From NCBI RefSeq assembly GCF_011100465.1, contig NZ_CP049740.1, positions 871,857-935,856 on the forward strand: DNA of 64,000 nucleotides. Reading direction: 5' to 3'. Shown one piece after another: positions 19,770 through 28,731 of this stretch (its first letter is position 1; each line of letters begins with the position of its first letter). Origin of the DNA: Jeotgalibaca arthritidis. GTDB lineage: Bacteria > Bacillota > Bacilli > Lactobacillales > Aerococcaceae. Both the position numbers and the translations under genes were made by a program. The notes below the pieces were generated by a model that saw only the letters and a program-made list of their open reading frames with translations, had not been told where the DNA came from and made no database searches.

Positions 19770-20696
19770 TTATTGTAATTGTTGCCACTCTTTAATTTGA
19801 TAATTTAATTCTCCCATAAATTCATCGACATTTTCTAATCCGTACGTTAGAACGACTAAAAGGTAAACTGCCTCTTCGTCTTCATAATAAATGCCTGTAT
19901 CGTGCTGCCATGCGCCGTAACTCCCATATTTTGCTGCCATACCCGTCGTAACATATTGCTTTAAGCGGAAACCATCCTGCGCCTGTAGCATCACATCAAT
20001 AATTGGTTGGTAACGCTCATCTTCTGTCAGGCGTTTTAAAATGGCGGCTAAAATATCAGCTGTCGTTTCGTTGTTCTCAAAGGCTTCTAGCGGAATATCT
20101 GTTTCACCACTGAAATCTAGAATTGCTTGGCGGTAGTCACTAAATGTGTCGCGATAGTAAAAGGCCAGTATATTGGTTGCTGTATTATCAGAATAGGTTA
20201 GCATTTGGTCAATTAATTCTTCAACCGTATAGGCGTATTGTTTCTCTGAATTGGTAATCGCGCCATCACCTGACTCATAGTAACTGTCGTAGTAAGGCAA
20301 CTCGCTATCCCACGTTAAGTTTCCAGCCACAATTTGATCAACAAAAATCGCTGCAATACCTACTTTTATCGTACTAGCGGCTGTTACCAAATCGTCCTCA
20401 TTCAACCGATAATCGTTACCTTTTTTAAGATCCTCATACACAATGGAGACTTGATCATCTTGAACATTAAATTCTGCCATAATTCCTTGAACGACATCTT
20501 CTATACTTGCAACTACTGGGTAGTCACCGTCTGACATTTTATTATGATCGATCATAATTTTAGCCGATGCGACTAGCTCATTTTTACTGTTTCCCAGTAC
20601 TAAACTTTTCTTATGTGATAAAGCGAAAATAATGATTACTGATATGACTATCATCATTCCAGAAAATATAACATGGAATTTCCTTTTTTTACTCAT
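19770..20696 (-). CDS. Class A beta-lactamase-like serine hydrolase, membrane-anchored
   Basis: A 308-residue extracellular protein with an N-terminal membrane segment (VIFSGMMIVISVIIIFALS, residues 9-27). The penicillin-binding fold motifs are visible: S-x-x-K in AASTIKVGIA (near residue 110), SDN in LTYSDNTATNI (near residue 171), and the third motif appears as KYG in AAKYGSYGAW rather than the usual KTG or KSG. Such proteins are mostly peptidases or esterases of the envelope rather than drug-resistance enzymes. The missing Thr/Ser after Lys makes efficient beta-lactam hydrolysis doubtful. Co-directional with the downstream oxidoreductase. Confidence 0.82.
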   Translation of the reverse strand: MSKKRKFHVIFSGMMIVISVIIIFALSHKKSLVLGNSKNELVASAKIMIDHNKMSDGDYPVVASIEDVVQGIMAEFNVQDDQVSIVYEDLKKGNDYRLNEDDLVTAASTIKVGIAAIFVDQIVAGNLTWDSELPYYDSYYESGDGAITNSEKQYAYTVEELIDQMLTYSDNTATNILAFYYRDTFSDYRQAILDFSGETDIPLEAFENNETTADILAAILKRLTEDERYQPIIDVMLQAQDGFRLKQYVTTGMAAKYGSYGAWQHDTGIYYEDEEAVYLLVVLTYGLENVDEFMGELNYQIKEWQQLQ

Positions 20697-20774
20697 AATT
20701 TACTCCTAAGATCGTTCTTCTATTAAAACGATACCATAAATCCCTTAATTCTACCTTAAAAACGATTATCTAAT

Positions 20775-20810
20775 CATAAAAACTAGCCATATTCAAAATA
20801 TGACTAGCTT
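20775..20810 (-). terminator. folT-side terminator region
   Basis: AACTAGCCATATT and AAATATGACTAGCTT form a stem ending in T5 on the minus strand, 13 bases after the folT stop. Confidence 0.75.
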
Positions 20811-20822
20811 TATTTATTCTAT

Positions 20823-21371
20823 TTAATTTATCCAGTGAATCGGATAGCCTTTCATTGCCCGTCTAATCGAGGCATTTTTCATTACCCAGTACATAATCCC
20901 TACTTCGATAGGGAGGGTAATGATATTTTGAGCTAAACGAATCGGTAACATACCCCAGAAAGCTTGGTCGTATAAAATACGCAGCCATAATGAGTTCATA
21001 CCAACATTGACGATAACCGTTACTGCCAAACACGCCATCATAATGCGTTTGAGAGTCAGTGGTTTACGATATAAAATCATACCATAAATAATCGGTGCTA
21101 CCGCAGCTGAAATTGTAAAACCAGGTGAAAAGGCAAATCCTTTTGGAAAAAGGAAAAAGCCAGCAACATCAGCCAAGGCACCAGAAAAAGCTCCTACCCA
21201 AGGCCCATACATAATAGCCAACAAAATGGTTGGTATAAAGCTAAACCCAACTCTTACAAACTGGGTTTCGACTGCTAAAAAGCGTGTTAATACCACTTTC
21301 AAAGCAATCATTAAGCCAATGACAGCAATGTCTCTGGCCATGAACATGGACACGGATTTTTTATTTTCCAT
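20823..21371 (-). CDS. folT: Folate ECF transporter S component
   Basis: A 182-residue membrane protein with about six helices, the substrate-binding subunit for folate uptake that works with a shared EcfA1A2T energy module encoded elsewhere. Seen: conserved N-terminal ARDIAVIGLMIALKVVLTRF, the VRVGFSFIPTILLAIMYGPW loop and GALADVAGFFLFPKG, all typical of FolT. The ATG at 21371 has AAAGGAG 9 nt upstream; an in-frame TTG at 21380 is too close. The THF riboswitch directly upstream independently supports folate. Confidence 0.92.
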   Translation of the reverse strand: MENKKSVSMFMARDIAVIGLMIALKVVLTRFLAVETQFVRVGFSFIPTILLAIMYGPWVGAFSGALADVAGFFLFPKGFAFSPGFTISAAVAPIIYGMILYRKPLTLKRIMMACLAVTVIVNVGMNSLWLRILYDQAFWGMLPIRLAQNIITLPIEVGIMYWVMKNASIRRAMKGYPIHWIN

Positions 21372-21404
21372 GAACCGCAACTCCTTTATAGAGCCGCTAC
21401 ACGA

Positions 21405-21520
21405 TTTCTCATATGCAGCGAATGCAAGAACAAAACCGCAAATAAAGGTCTCCCTTTACTTTTCGTTCGGAGGCAACATCCCATCCATCCGACACTTAAC
21501 GCTTCATTCTCTACTCTGAT
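21405..21520 (-). ncRNA. THF (tetrahydrofolate) riboswitch, folT type
   Basis: Read on the minus strand, the leader contains AGAGTAGAGAATGAAGCGTT, then AAGTGT, GGATGGGATGTTGCC and CCGAACGAAA in order. These are the conserved blocks of the class I THF riboswitch (GCGUUAAGUGU and GGGAUGUUGCC). It lies about 35 bp upstream of the folT ribosome binding site, so it probably lowers folT expression when reduced folates are plentiful. Confidence 0.88.
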
Positions 21521-21628
21521 TTATTTCCCATATCGGGATTACATGCATTTTACAACGGATAGAGCTGAAATACAACCGCAAGATAGCAAACGGCGATGGA
21601 TGAGTGAATAGAACCTACTTTTCCGATT

Positions 21629-22795
21629 CTATTCACTCTTTCCCATATAATTCGTTATCCGTTTCATCGCTTCTTCAATGCCTTCTTGCGACAGGGCGTA
21701 ACTCATCCGAACATAGCCCTCTCCGCCAGGACCAAACACGCTTCCTGGAATCAAACCCACTTTTCCCTTTTCTGCTAAATCGCGACAAAAGGCCTGATCG
21801 TCCTTACCAAACTGTTGGGGTAATTTAATAAATAAATAAAATGCCCCGCTTGGTTTTGCTAATTCGAAGCCTAGATTGGTTAAGGCACCGACGCAATAAT
21901 CTCGTCGTTTCTCATATTCTGCCTTCATCAAGGCAACGGCTTCTGCCCCATGATTGAAAGCTTCTTCTGCTGCTTTATAAGAAACAGTCACACCTGTCGT
22001 AATCGCCATTTGGTGTGTTTTAAAAATAGGTGGCAACCATTTTTCCTGAGTGGCAATAAAGCCGACACGCCAGCCTGTCATCGCAAAAGCCTTCGAAGCA
22101 CCACTAATTAAAATAGTTTGTTCCGGCAACAAGCGGGCAATGGATAAATGCTCTTGGTCGTAAGTTAGTTCACTATAAATTTCATCACTAATGACAAAAA
22201 CCTCATATTGACGAATGGCTTCAACCAGCGCTTGTAATTCATCCGGCGTATAAGTCACACCGGTTGGATTACTCGGATAGTTCAAAATAATCGCTTTCAC
22301 ATCATCATGGTCAGCCATTACTTGATGAACCTGATCAGCCGTTAATAGAAAACCACTCTCAGAAGTATTCACCTCAATCGTCTCACCATAAGCAATGGTT
22401 GCCGACAATTTGTATAAAGGAAAGCCTGGCGTTGGCACAATAATTTTCTCACCTGGATTCAAAATCGCTTTTAGAACGGTCGAGATTGCTTCGGTTGCGC
22501 CAACAGTCATTAAAATTTCACTTTCTGGATTATAGTCTAACTGATAGCGACGTTTTAAATAGTCAGCGACAGCTTGACGGACACCAATCGCACCCATCGA
22601 GTGAGAATAATGAGACTCATCTTCTTGGATTGCTTTAATAGCAGCATCCTTAACGTGTTCGGGCATACTAAAATCGGGTTCGCCAATGGTCATTAGAATA
22701 CAATCGTCAATACTTCTGAACAGCTGGTCAAATACCCGAATTGCTGACGGTTGAATTTTATCTAATTGTTGATTAGTAGTTAGTGTCATAAGCAT
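21629..22795 (-). CDS. PLP-dependent aminotransferase (PatA/AspC class I)
   Basis: A 388-residue class I/II aminotransferase. Seen: ILMTIGEPDFSMPEHV (residues about 33-48), NYPSNPTGVTYTPDEL near residue 167, VISDEIYSELTYD, the PLP-lysine site SGASKAFAMTGWRVGF near residues 231-246 and a C-terminal YVRMSYA. This pattern fits PatA-like enzymes (aspartate, aromatic or N-acetyl-diaminopimelate aminotransferases); the exact substrate is not resolvable from sequence. Its start overlaps the acetyltransferase stop by about 23 bp, so they form an operon. Confidence 0.88.
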   Translation of the reverse strand: MLMTLTTNQQLDKIQPSAIRVFDQLFRSIDDCILMTIGEPDFSMPEHVKDAAIKAIQEDESHYSHSMGAIGVRQAVADYLKRRYQLDYNPESEILMTVGATEAISTVLKAILNPGEKIIVPTPGFPLYKLSATIAYGETIEVNTSESGFLLTADQVHQVMADHDDVKAIILNYPSNPTGVTYTPDELQALVEAIRQYEVFVISDEIYSELTYDQEHLSIARLLPEQTILISGASKAFAMTGWRVGFIATQEKWLPPIFKTHQMAITTGVTVSYKAAEEAFNHGAEAVALMKAEYEKRRDYCVGALTNLGFELAKPSGAFYLFIKLPQQFGKDDQAFCRDLAEKGKVGLIPGSVFGPGGEGYVRMSYALSQEGIEEAMKRITNYMGKSE

Positions 22796-23294
22796 CGCCT
22801 CCGTATTTTTTTAAAGTTTCACCAGATAAACGGTGAACCGTCCAGTCAGTCATCCCAACTGCCCCTTGCGATTCATAGAATTGAATGCTCGGCTTATTCC
22901 AATCCAAACACGACCATTCCATCCGCTCACAGTCACGCGCAACAGCAATTTTAGCAACTTCTTGAAAGAGCGCTTTGCCGTAGCCTTTACCACGCTCATC
23001 CTCTAAAACAAAAAAGTCTTCTAAATAAATGCCTGCTTTACCTAAAAAGGTTGAATAATTATGGAAAAACAGTGCAAATCCTACCGCCTTTCCATCTCTT
23101 TCTCCGATTAAGACTTCTGCATGCTTGTCATCGAATAAGGACTTCTCCAAACTTTCAGGTGTTGCAACAACCTCATCTGACATTTTTTCGTAGTCAGCTA
23201 ATGCTTTTATAAAGTTAAAAATAATATCTACATCCTGACGCTCTGCCAGTCGAATATGGAATGCTTGTTCTACCAACGTCTTCACTCTTTTCAT
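22773..23294 (-). CDS. GNAT N-acetyltransferase (Sat1/thialysine type)
   Basis: A 173-residue acetyl-CoA-dependent acetyltransferase. The core VGFALFFHNYSTFLGKAGIY, LEDFFVLEDERGKGYGKALF (with the R/Q-x-x-G-x-G/A loop) and CLDWNKPSIQFYESQGA closely match the SAT1/SAT2-like subfamily acting on diamines, spermidine or thialysine. The ATG at 23294 is used; a TTG lies one codon earlier and no strong ribosome binding site is seen. Overlaps the downstream aminotransferase gene. Confidence 0.85.
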   Translation of the reverse strand: MKRVKTLVEQAFHIRLAERQDVDIIFNFIKALADYEKMSDEVVATPESLEKSLFDDKHAEVLIGERDGKAVGFALFFHNYSTFLGKAGIYLEDFFVLEDERGKGYGKALFQEVAKIAVARDCERMEWSCLDWNKPSIQFYESQGAVGMTDWTVHRLSGETLKKYGGDAYDTNY

Positions 23295-23425
23295 CAAATT
23301 CTCATTTTTGTTATTTTTTCATTGTAGCAGTCTTTCCATTATTTTTAAATGATTAATTTTAATTGCTATATAATAAGGTTTAGACGTGCTTTTTCTGAAA
23401 AAGAAAAAAGATTTGAAAAATGATG

Positions 23426-23454
23426 TTGACAGTAAATGAGAAATTGGTTATAGT
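23426..23454 (+). promoter_or_regulatory. met operon promoter
   Basis: TTGACA at 23426-23431, exact 17-bp spacer, TATAGT at 23449-23454, about 10 bp before the first T-box. Near-consensus sigma-A promoter. Confidence 0.88.
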
Positions 23455-23462
23455 AAGCACAT

Positions 23463-23770
23463 CGCAAAAACACTTTGAAGAGAAGAGTAAGGTATTCTTT
23501 CCTTTTTTAGAGAGCTTGGTTAGGTGAAAGCAAGCAAGGAACAGGTAGCTGAAGATGGTCTCTGAGTGGCTTATCCGAGTAGGGAAACCTTTAGGGTAGG
23601 ACGGGAACGCCCGTTACAGTGTCCCAGTATCAGTCATGGCAATTCGTGGCGGTACTGATAGAGGCAAGAGTAGTGATACTTTTGTAAATTAAGGTGGTAA
23701 CACGAGATGAAACGTTGACTCTCGTCCTTTCAGCACAGTCTATTTGTGTTGATTGGACGAGATTTTTTTA
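23463..23770 (+). ncRNA. T-box leader 1 (methionine)
   Basis: A T-box riboswitch. Stem I holds the candidate specifier ATG at 23555-23557 (context GAAGATGGTC). The T-box sequence AAGGTGGTAACACG is at 23691-23704, with TGGT able to pair with ACCA at the tRNA end, as in tRNA-Met with discriminator A. A terminator CTCGTCC...GGACGAG plus T7 closes it at 23721-23769. Uncharged tRNA-Met should favour the antiterminator and expression of the met transporter. Confidence 0.92.
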
Positions 23771-23799
23771 TTATATTGATTTGACGCGTAGAAAAGGTA

Positions 23800-24064
23800 A
23801 GTACCGTTTAAGATGTTTCAAAGAGAGCCTGGGGTGGTGAGAACAGGTAGCAGAAAAACGAGAAAATGGCCTTGGAGCGGCAAAGGTGAGCGGAGACGTT
23901 AGCCTTTGGAGGGTTCGCCCTTTACAGCGATGAAGTGGCACAGCCACTTCCTAAGAGCTTTTCTGTGAGGAAAAGCTAAAACAAGGTGGTAACACGGTGC
24001 ATCAGACACGCGTCCTTGGTATACTTCATATAACATATAGAAGGTACCAGACGGGTGTCTTTTT
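23800..24064 (+). ncRNA. T-box leader 2 (methionine), in series
   Basis: A second complete T-box directly downstream. Candidate specifier ATG at 23866-23868 (GAAAATGGCC), T-box motif AAGGTGGTAACACGG at 23983-23997 and a terminator GACACGCGTCC...GGGTGTC with T5 at 24005-24064, ending 26 bp before metN. No -10 box is visible between the two leaders, so one transcript probably carries both. Confidence 0.9.
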
Positions 24065-24090
24065 CATTAAACAGGAAACGAGGAACATAT

Positions 24091-25164
24091 ATGATTGACT
24101 TAAAAGATGTCTCAGTCATCTTCCAAGGTGACAAACAAAAAAAAATTAAAGCCGTACAAAATGTTTCACTACACGTTAATAAAGGTGACGTTTACGGGAT
24201 TGTCGGCTACAGTGGTGCTGGAAAGAGTACACTCGTTAGAACGATTAACTTACTCCAACGTCCAACTAGTGGCAAAGTGGTGATTAATAAGAAAGTTATC
24301 ACTGATTTGAGTGAAAAAGAATTACGACAAGCTCGTAAAAAAATCGGGATGATTTTCCAACACTTTAACTTGATGGGATCTCGAACTATTTTCGATAACG
24401 TGGCTTTCCCCCTAAAACGGTCGAAGCTCACAAAAAGCCAAATCAGTAAAAAAGTGCTCGAACTATTAGACCTTGTTGGGCTAGGCGATAAAGCAGATGC
24501 TTATCCGTCTCAACTCTCTGGTGGACAAAAGCAACGGGTTGCCATTGCGCGTGCCTTAGCGAATGATCCAGAAATTCTACTATGTGATGAAGCAACAAGT
24601 GCCCTAGATCCTAAGACAACTTCTTCTATTTTAGAGTTGTTGAAAAAACTAAATAAAGATTTAGGTCTGACGATTGTAATCATTACTCATGAAATGCAAG
24701 TGGTGAAAGAAATCTGTAACAAGGTTGCGGTTATGGAAGATGGCCATGTCATTGAAGAAGGCAGCCTACTAGAAATCTTTACTAGCCCACAAAATCAACT
24801 AACAAAAGACTTTATCAATACAGCGACTCATGTGGATCAAGGAATCGATACAGTATTAGCTCATCCAACCCTTCTTAACTTGAAGGAAAACGACGTATTA
24901 GCAAAACTGTCCTTCGTTGGCGGTTCAACGAGTGAGCCACTCATTGCTAAGTTGAATAATAGCTTCCAAGTTCAAGGAAATATTCTCTTTGGAAATGTGG
25001 AAATTTTACAAGAAACACCGGTTGGAACATTATTACTCGTTTTATCAGGATCAACTGAAAAAATTGCTGAAGCCATCGACTACTTGCAATCGAATGATGT
25101 GACTGTTTCAATTATTTCTGCAGAGTCTATCGAAGAACGTCAAAAGAAAGAAGATGGTGAATAA
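24091..25164 (+). CDS. metN: Methionine ABC transporter ATP-binding protein
   Basis: The cytoplasmic ATPase of a D/L-methionine importer, 357 residues. Walker A is in [12 protein letters not shown] (near residues 38-49), the ABC signature in [16 protein letters not shown], Walker B in [13 protein letters not shown], and a switch His in [10 protein letters not shown]. The C-terminal 90 residues are a NIL domain ([11 protein letters not shown]) that binds methionine for feedback inhibition. The ATG at 24091 has GAGGA 7 nt upstream; an in-frame ATG at 24055 lies in the T-box terminator. Followed after 2 bp by the permease gene. Confidence 0.96.
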   Translation: MIDLKDVSVIFQGDKQKKIKAVQNVSLHVNKGDVYGIVGYSGAGKSTLVRTINLLQRPTSGKVVINKKVITDLSEKELRQARKKIGMIFQHFNLMGSRTIFDNVAFPLKRSKLTKSQISKKVLELLDLVGLGDKADAYPSQLSGGQKQRVAIARALANDPEILLCDEATSALDPKTTSSILELLKKLNKDLGLTIVIITHEMQVVKEICNKVAVMEDGHVIEEGSLLEIFTSPQNQLTKDFINTATHVDQGIDTVLAHPTLLNLKENDVLAKLSFVGGSTSEPLIAKLNNSFQVQGNILFGNVEILQETPVGTLLLVLSGSTEKIAEAIDYLQSNDVTVSIISAESIEERQKKEDGE

Positions 25165-25166
25165 CA

Positions 25167-25847
25167 ATGACTGAATTTATTAATAACTTACTACCGAACG
25201 TTTCAAACATTTGGGATGTTGTTTGGGAAAGCTTATGGCAAACCCTTTATATGACAGGTATTTCTGGTGCAATTGCTGGATTTTTAGGTATTATCCTTGG
25301 TGTTATCCTATTAATAACAGATGAGGGCGGCTTAATACCAAATGCCCTTCTCTATAACATTTTAGACAAACTGGTTAATGTCTTCCGGTCACTGCCCTTT
25401 ATTATTTTACTGACACTGATTTATCCAATCACGCGTCTAATTGTCGGCACAGCAATCGGAACAACCGCTGCACTTGTACCGCTTGTCTTCTCAACTGTTC
25501 CCTTCTATGCCCGTCAGATTCAAAATGCCTTGCTTGAAGTAGACCCTGGTGTCGTTGAGGCAGCTCAAGCAATGGGAACAAGCAAATTGGACATTATTTT
25601 CCGTGTTTATTTAAAAGAAGGCCTAGCTTCAATCATCCGTGTATCTGCTGTAACAATTATTAACTTAATTGGGTTAACAGCCATGGCTGGTGCGGTTGGT
25701 GCCGGCGGACTTGGAAATCTAGCCATCACAAGAGGTTATAACCGATTCCAAACAGATGTCATTTTTGTTGCAACAATCTTAATCTTAATCATCGTCTTTA
25801 TCAGCCAAGCAATTGGTAATGCATTAGTTAAGAAAGTAAGCCACTAA
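25167..25847 (+). CDS. metP: Methionine ABC transporter permease
   Basis: A 226-residue inner membrane permease (MetI/MetP) with five or more helices. The EAA loop that docks on MetN is visible as VVEAAQAMGTSKLDIIFRVY near residues 128-147, followed by LIGLTAMAGAVGAGGLGNLA, which is strongly conserved in MetI. Starts 2 bp after metN and is followed by the binding protein gene, so the three form the transporter MetNPQ. Confidence 0.95.
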   Translation: MTEFINNLLPNVSNIWDVVWESLWQTLYMTGISGAIAGFLGIILGVILLITDEGGLIPNALLYNILDKLVNVFRSLPFIILLTLIYPITRLIVGTAIGTTAALVPLVFSTVPFYARQIQNALLEVDPGVVEAAQAMGTSKLDIIFRVYLKEGLASIIRVSAVTIINLIGLTAMAGAVGAGGLGNLAITRGYNRFQTDVIFVATILILIIVFISQAIGNALVKKVSH

Positions 25848-25901
25848 AAAAAGAACAGCGGGACAAACCCGTACAAAAAAACTATATTGGAGGAATTTAT
25901 C

Positions 25902-26741
25902 ATGAATAAAAAATTAATTTCATTATCATCAGCAGCTTTGGTTTTATTTTTAGGAGCATGTGGCAACACATCAGACGCAGACTCAGCTTCATCAACAGAA
26001 GAAGTTGTCGAAGTATCTGTTGGGGTTGTTAGTGAAGTCGAAGTTGATGTTTGGGAAGACGTAAAAGAGCGTCTTGTTGCTGAAAATATCGATTTAAAAA
26101 TTGAACAATTCACAGATTACGTGCAACCAAACGTTGCTCTATCAGATGGCAGCTTAGATTTAAATGCTTTCCAACACGTTGCTTACTTAGAAGAATTTAA
26201 CGCTAATAATGGTTCTGACATTGTGCCGATCGGCTTTACTTATGTGTCACCACTTGGTCTATACTCAGATTCAGTTGACGATTACGCTGATATTCCAGAA
26301 GGCGCTGAAATTGCTATTCCAAATGACGTTACAAACGGTGGACGTGCCCTACTATTACTTCAAGCGATTGACTTGATTACATTAGATGAAGCAGCTGGTA
26401 CAAATGCAACAGTTAGCGATATTACTGACAATCCAAAAAATATTACCTTTACTGAATTAGATGCTAGCCAAACAGCTCGTTCATTAGGTGATGTGGATGC
26501 AGCGATTATCAATACAAACTACGCAACAGACTCAGGTCTAAACCCAAGCGAAGATGCGTTATTCTTAGATACTGACAACATTGCAGAAGTTAGCGAAATC
26601 TACAAAAACGTTGTTGCAACGCGTTCTGAAGATAAAGACAACGCAACTTACTTGAAAGTTGTTGAAGCTTACCAATCAGAAGAAACAGCAGCTAAGCTTG
26701 AAGAAGTTACAAAAGGTAATGACGTTCCTGCATGGGAATAA
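25902..26741 (+). CDS. metQ: MetQ methionine-binding lipoprotein 1
   Basis: A 279-residue NlpA/MetQ family substrate-binding lipoprotein. Signal peptide with lipobox LGAC (modified Cys near residue 20). Mature domain shows QFTDYVQPNVALSDGSLDLN, FQHVAYLEEFN and AIPNDVTNGGRALLLLQ, the standard methionine-binding sequence pattern. The ATG at 25902 has GGAGGA upstream. It feeds MetNP. A second homologous gene follows, so the operon encodes two binding proteins. Confidence 0.94.
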   Translation: MNKKLISLSSAALVLFLGACGNTSDADSASSTEEVVEVSVGVVSEVEVDVWEDVKERLVAENIDLKIEQFTDYVQPNVALSDGSLDLNAFQHVAYLEEFNANNGSDIVPIGFTYVSPLGLYSDSVDDYADIPEGAEIAIPNDVTNGGRALLLLQAIDLITLDEAAGTNATVSDITDNPKNITFTELDASQTARSLGDVDAAIINTNYATDSGLNPSEDALFLDTDNIAEVSEIYKNVVATRSEDKDNATYLKVVEAYQSEETAAKLEEVTKGNDVPAWE

Positions 26742-26831
26742 GATAAGCTTTGAATAAACCGGGTTCCAGCTGTGTTGCAGCATAGCTGGTGTATCACCCA
26801 CTATTCGATTTAATATTAGGAGGATATGGTT

Positions 26832-27692
26832 ATGAGTTTAAAGAAATATTTAGGTGGATTTGTGGCAGCGAGTGCCCTATTATTAGCAGCATGTGGTGGT
26901 GGAAGTGGAACAACAGCTTCTGATGATGCAACAAGCGAAGCAGCAGCTAACGAGCCTATTCAGGTTAAAGTAGCGGTCGTTGGAGAAATCAACGAACCGT
27001 GGGAATATGTAGCGGAACAATTGAAAGAAAATGAAAATATCGAGATTGAGTTAGTAAAATATACTGACTATGCAACACCAAATAAATCATTAGCAGATGG
27101 AGACGTTGATTTGAACGCTTTTCAGACAGAAATTTTCATGGATAGCTTCAATGAAGATACTGGTTCAGACTTAACGACTTTGGGTTATACCGTTATTGCT
27201 CCACTTGGTATTTATTCATTAACGTATACTGACGTGGCGGATATTCCGGATGGGGCAACTGTAGGAATTCCAAACGACCCAACAAACAATGGCCGTGCGC
27301 TGCGACTGTTGCAAACAGCTGGTTTAATTACAGTTGACCCAGATACTGGCTTAACACCGCAAGTTGACGATATTACAGACAATCCAAAGAACCTGCAAAT
27401 TACTGAACTTGATTCATCGCAAACTGCACGTGCTCTTCAAGACTTGGATATCTCTATCGTGAATAGCGGTATGGCTGTAGATGCTGGTTATATTCCAACA
27501 GAAGACGCAATCTTCTTAGAGCCAGTAAGTGACGATTCTCAACCTTACTACAACGTAATTGCATCACGCGCTGAAGATGCTGATAGTGAGTTGTATAGAA
27601 CAATCGTTGAATATTACCAATCAGAAGGAACTGCTCAAGTAATTGAAGAATCTTCTAAAGGATCATCAATTCCAGTTTGGGACGAAGAGTAA
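26832..27692 (+). CDS. MetQ-like substrate-binding lipoprotein 2
   Basis: A 286-residue NlpA family lipoprotein with lipobox LAAC. It carries the same landmarks as the upstream copy (KYTDYATPNKSLADGDVDLN, then AFQTEIFMDSF and GIPNDPTNNGRALRLLQ), but the two differ at many positions. It may bind methionine or a related compound such as D-methionine, the sulfoxide or a dipeptide. The ATG at 26832 has AGGAGG 8 nt upstream. An 84-bp gap with a small hairpin (CAGCTGTGTTGCAGCATAGC region) separates it from metQ. A terminator follows. Confidence 0.9.
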   Translation: MSLKKYLGGFVAASALLLAACGGGSGTTASDDATSEAAANEPIQVKVAVVGEINEPWEYVAEQLKENENIEIELVKYTDYATPNKSLADGDVDLNAFQTEIFMDSFNEDTGSDLTTLGYTVIAPLGIYSLTYTDVADIPDGATVGIPNDPTNNGRALRLLQTAGLITVDPDTGLTPQVDDITDNPKNLQITELDSSQTARALQDLDISIVNSGMAVDAGYIPTEDAIFLEPVSDDSQPYYNVIASRAEDADSELYRTIVEYYQSEGTAQVIEESSKGSSIPVWDEE

Positions 27693-27702
27693 TTAAAAAC
27701 AG

Positions 27703-27748
27703 ACAGCCAACCGTGTTCGTTTAAGAACGCAGTTGGCTGTTTATTTTT
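27703..27748 (+). terminator. met operon terminator
   Basis: ACAGCCAAC...GTTGGCTGT stem continuing with CGTTTAAGAACG in the loop, then TTATTTTTTT, 10 bases after metQ2. Confidence 0.85.
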
Positions 27749-27947
27749 TTATTAAACTTAAGTCATCCAACGTTTTTCCACACTCCTATCGCAATAATTA
27801 CAATCCATCAGATTGAAAACTAAATCACTCAACTAGCCACTTTGTCAGTTGAAATACTAGTATTAACCTTTATCAATATAGAATCATTTCTTAATGACCG
27901 CAATCTTTGGTATGATTTAACTAACGATAAATAAAGGAGGAAAATCA

Positions 27948-28448
27948 ATGACATATAAAGGAAAAGGAACTCTTTCTTTAAAAGATTCCTTATTTTTAAA
28001 TTTAACACTAAGCACTAATAAGTATTTGATTTACGCTAGCTTCACGATGTTCCTTTGTTTCATTATTTTTATGCTCTTCATGGGAGACTATACAGTAAGT
28101 AGACAAATTGGTTTAAGTATTTTGATTTTTTTATTCATCTTCTCTTCTTTTATTCTTAACGAAGCGATCAGTTTAATAAAAAGTGTCAAAAAATTTCCTG
28201 AATCTATTGGGCATAGAGTATTCATCATTGATAATGAGGGCCTTCACATAACACAACCTAGCAATGATGAAACAAATTTTTTCTCGTGGAACGAAGTTGA
28301 GAGCCTGATTAATCGAAAGAACTTTTGGCTCTTACGATTAAATAATCAGCAAATTAAAGCAATTCCTCATGCTGCTTTCAAAGAGAATGAACTTCAGGAA
28401 ATTAACCATTTTTTAGTGAATAAATTAGAATCTAAAACTAGGTTTTGA
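27948..28448 (+). CDS. YcxB-like membrane protein, copy 1
   Basis: A 166-residue protein with two membrane helices (YLIYASFTMFLCFIIFMLFM and IGLSILIFLFIFSSFILNEA) and a C-terminal cytosolic domain containing FFSWNEVESLINRKNFWLL and IKAIPHAAFKENEL. That pattern (strand, W, strand, then IP-x-x-AF) matches the YcxB-like domain found in many Firmicutes small membrane proteins of unknown role. AAAGGAGG precedes the ATG. A clear paralogue lies at 29003. Its 3' end overlaps the convergent small membrane gene by about 11 bp. Confidence 0.75.
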   Translation: MTYKGKGTLSLKDSLFLNLTLSTNKYLIYASFTMFLCFIIFMLFMGDYTVSRQIGLSILIFLFIFSSFILNEAISLIKSVKKFPESIGHRVFIIDNEGLHITQPSNDETNFFSWNEVESLINRKNFWLLRLNNQQIKAIPHAAFKENELQEINHFLVNKLESKTRF

Positions 28449-28611
28449 ATCGTTTGTTCTTAACTAAAAAGGTAATGTACAAAGCTACTGATAAAAAGAG
28501 AATAACAATTCCTACTTTTCTATTATCTGGAACAATAAAGAATAACAGAAGATTCCAAATTTCAAAAAAAATAAGAAAAGAAATAAGCAATACAAAGGTT
28601 CTTTTCTTCAA
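28438..28611 (-). CDS. Small two-helix membrane protein, copy 1
   Basis: A 57-residue protein, essentially two hydrophobic segments (TFVLLISFLIFFEIWNLLLF and VGIVILFLSVALYITFLV) joined by IVPDNRKV, ending in basic residues. The TTG at 28611 has AAGGAG 8 nt upstream. It is convergent with the YcxB-like gene and overlaps its end. An equivalent gene with the same start codon, length and topology sits in the same place beside the second YcxB-like gene. No family recognised. Confidence 0.62.
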   Translation of the reverse strand: MKKRTFVLLISFLIFFEIWNLLLFFIVPDNRKVGIVILFLSVALYITFLVKNKRFKT

Positions 28612-28731
28612 AAAAATCTCTCCTTTCAACATATTTAATCTCTCTATCATTCATTTTACTACTTAGATAGTATGTCAGATAAAATGAAATAGTAATGAAA
28701 GAAAAAGTGACAAATTCAAAAAATAGACTAA

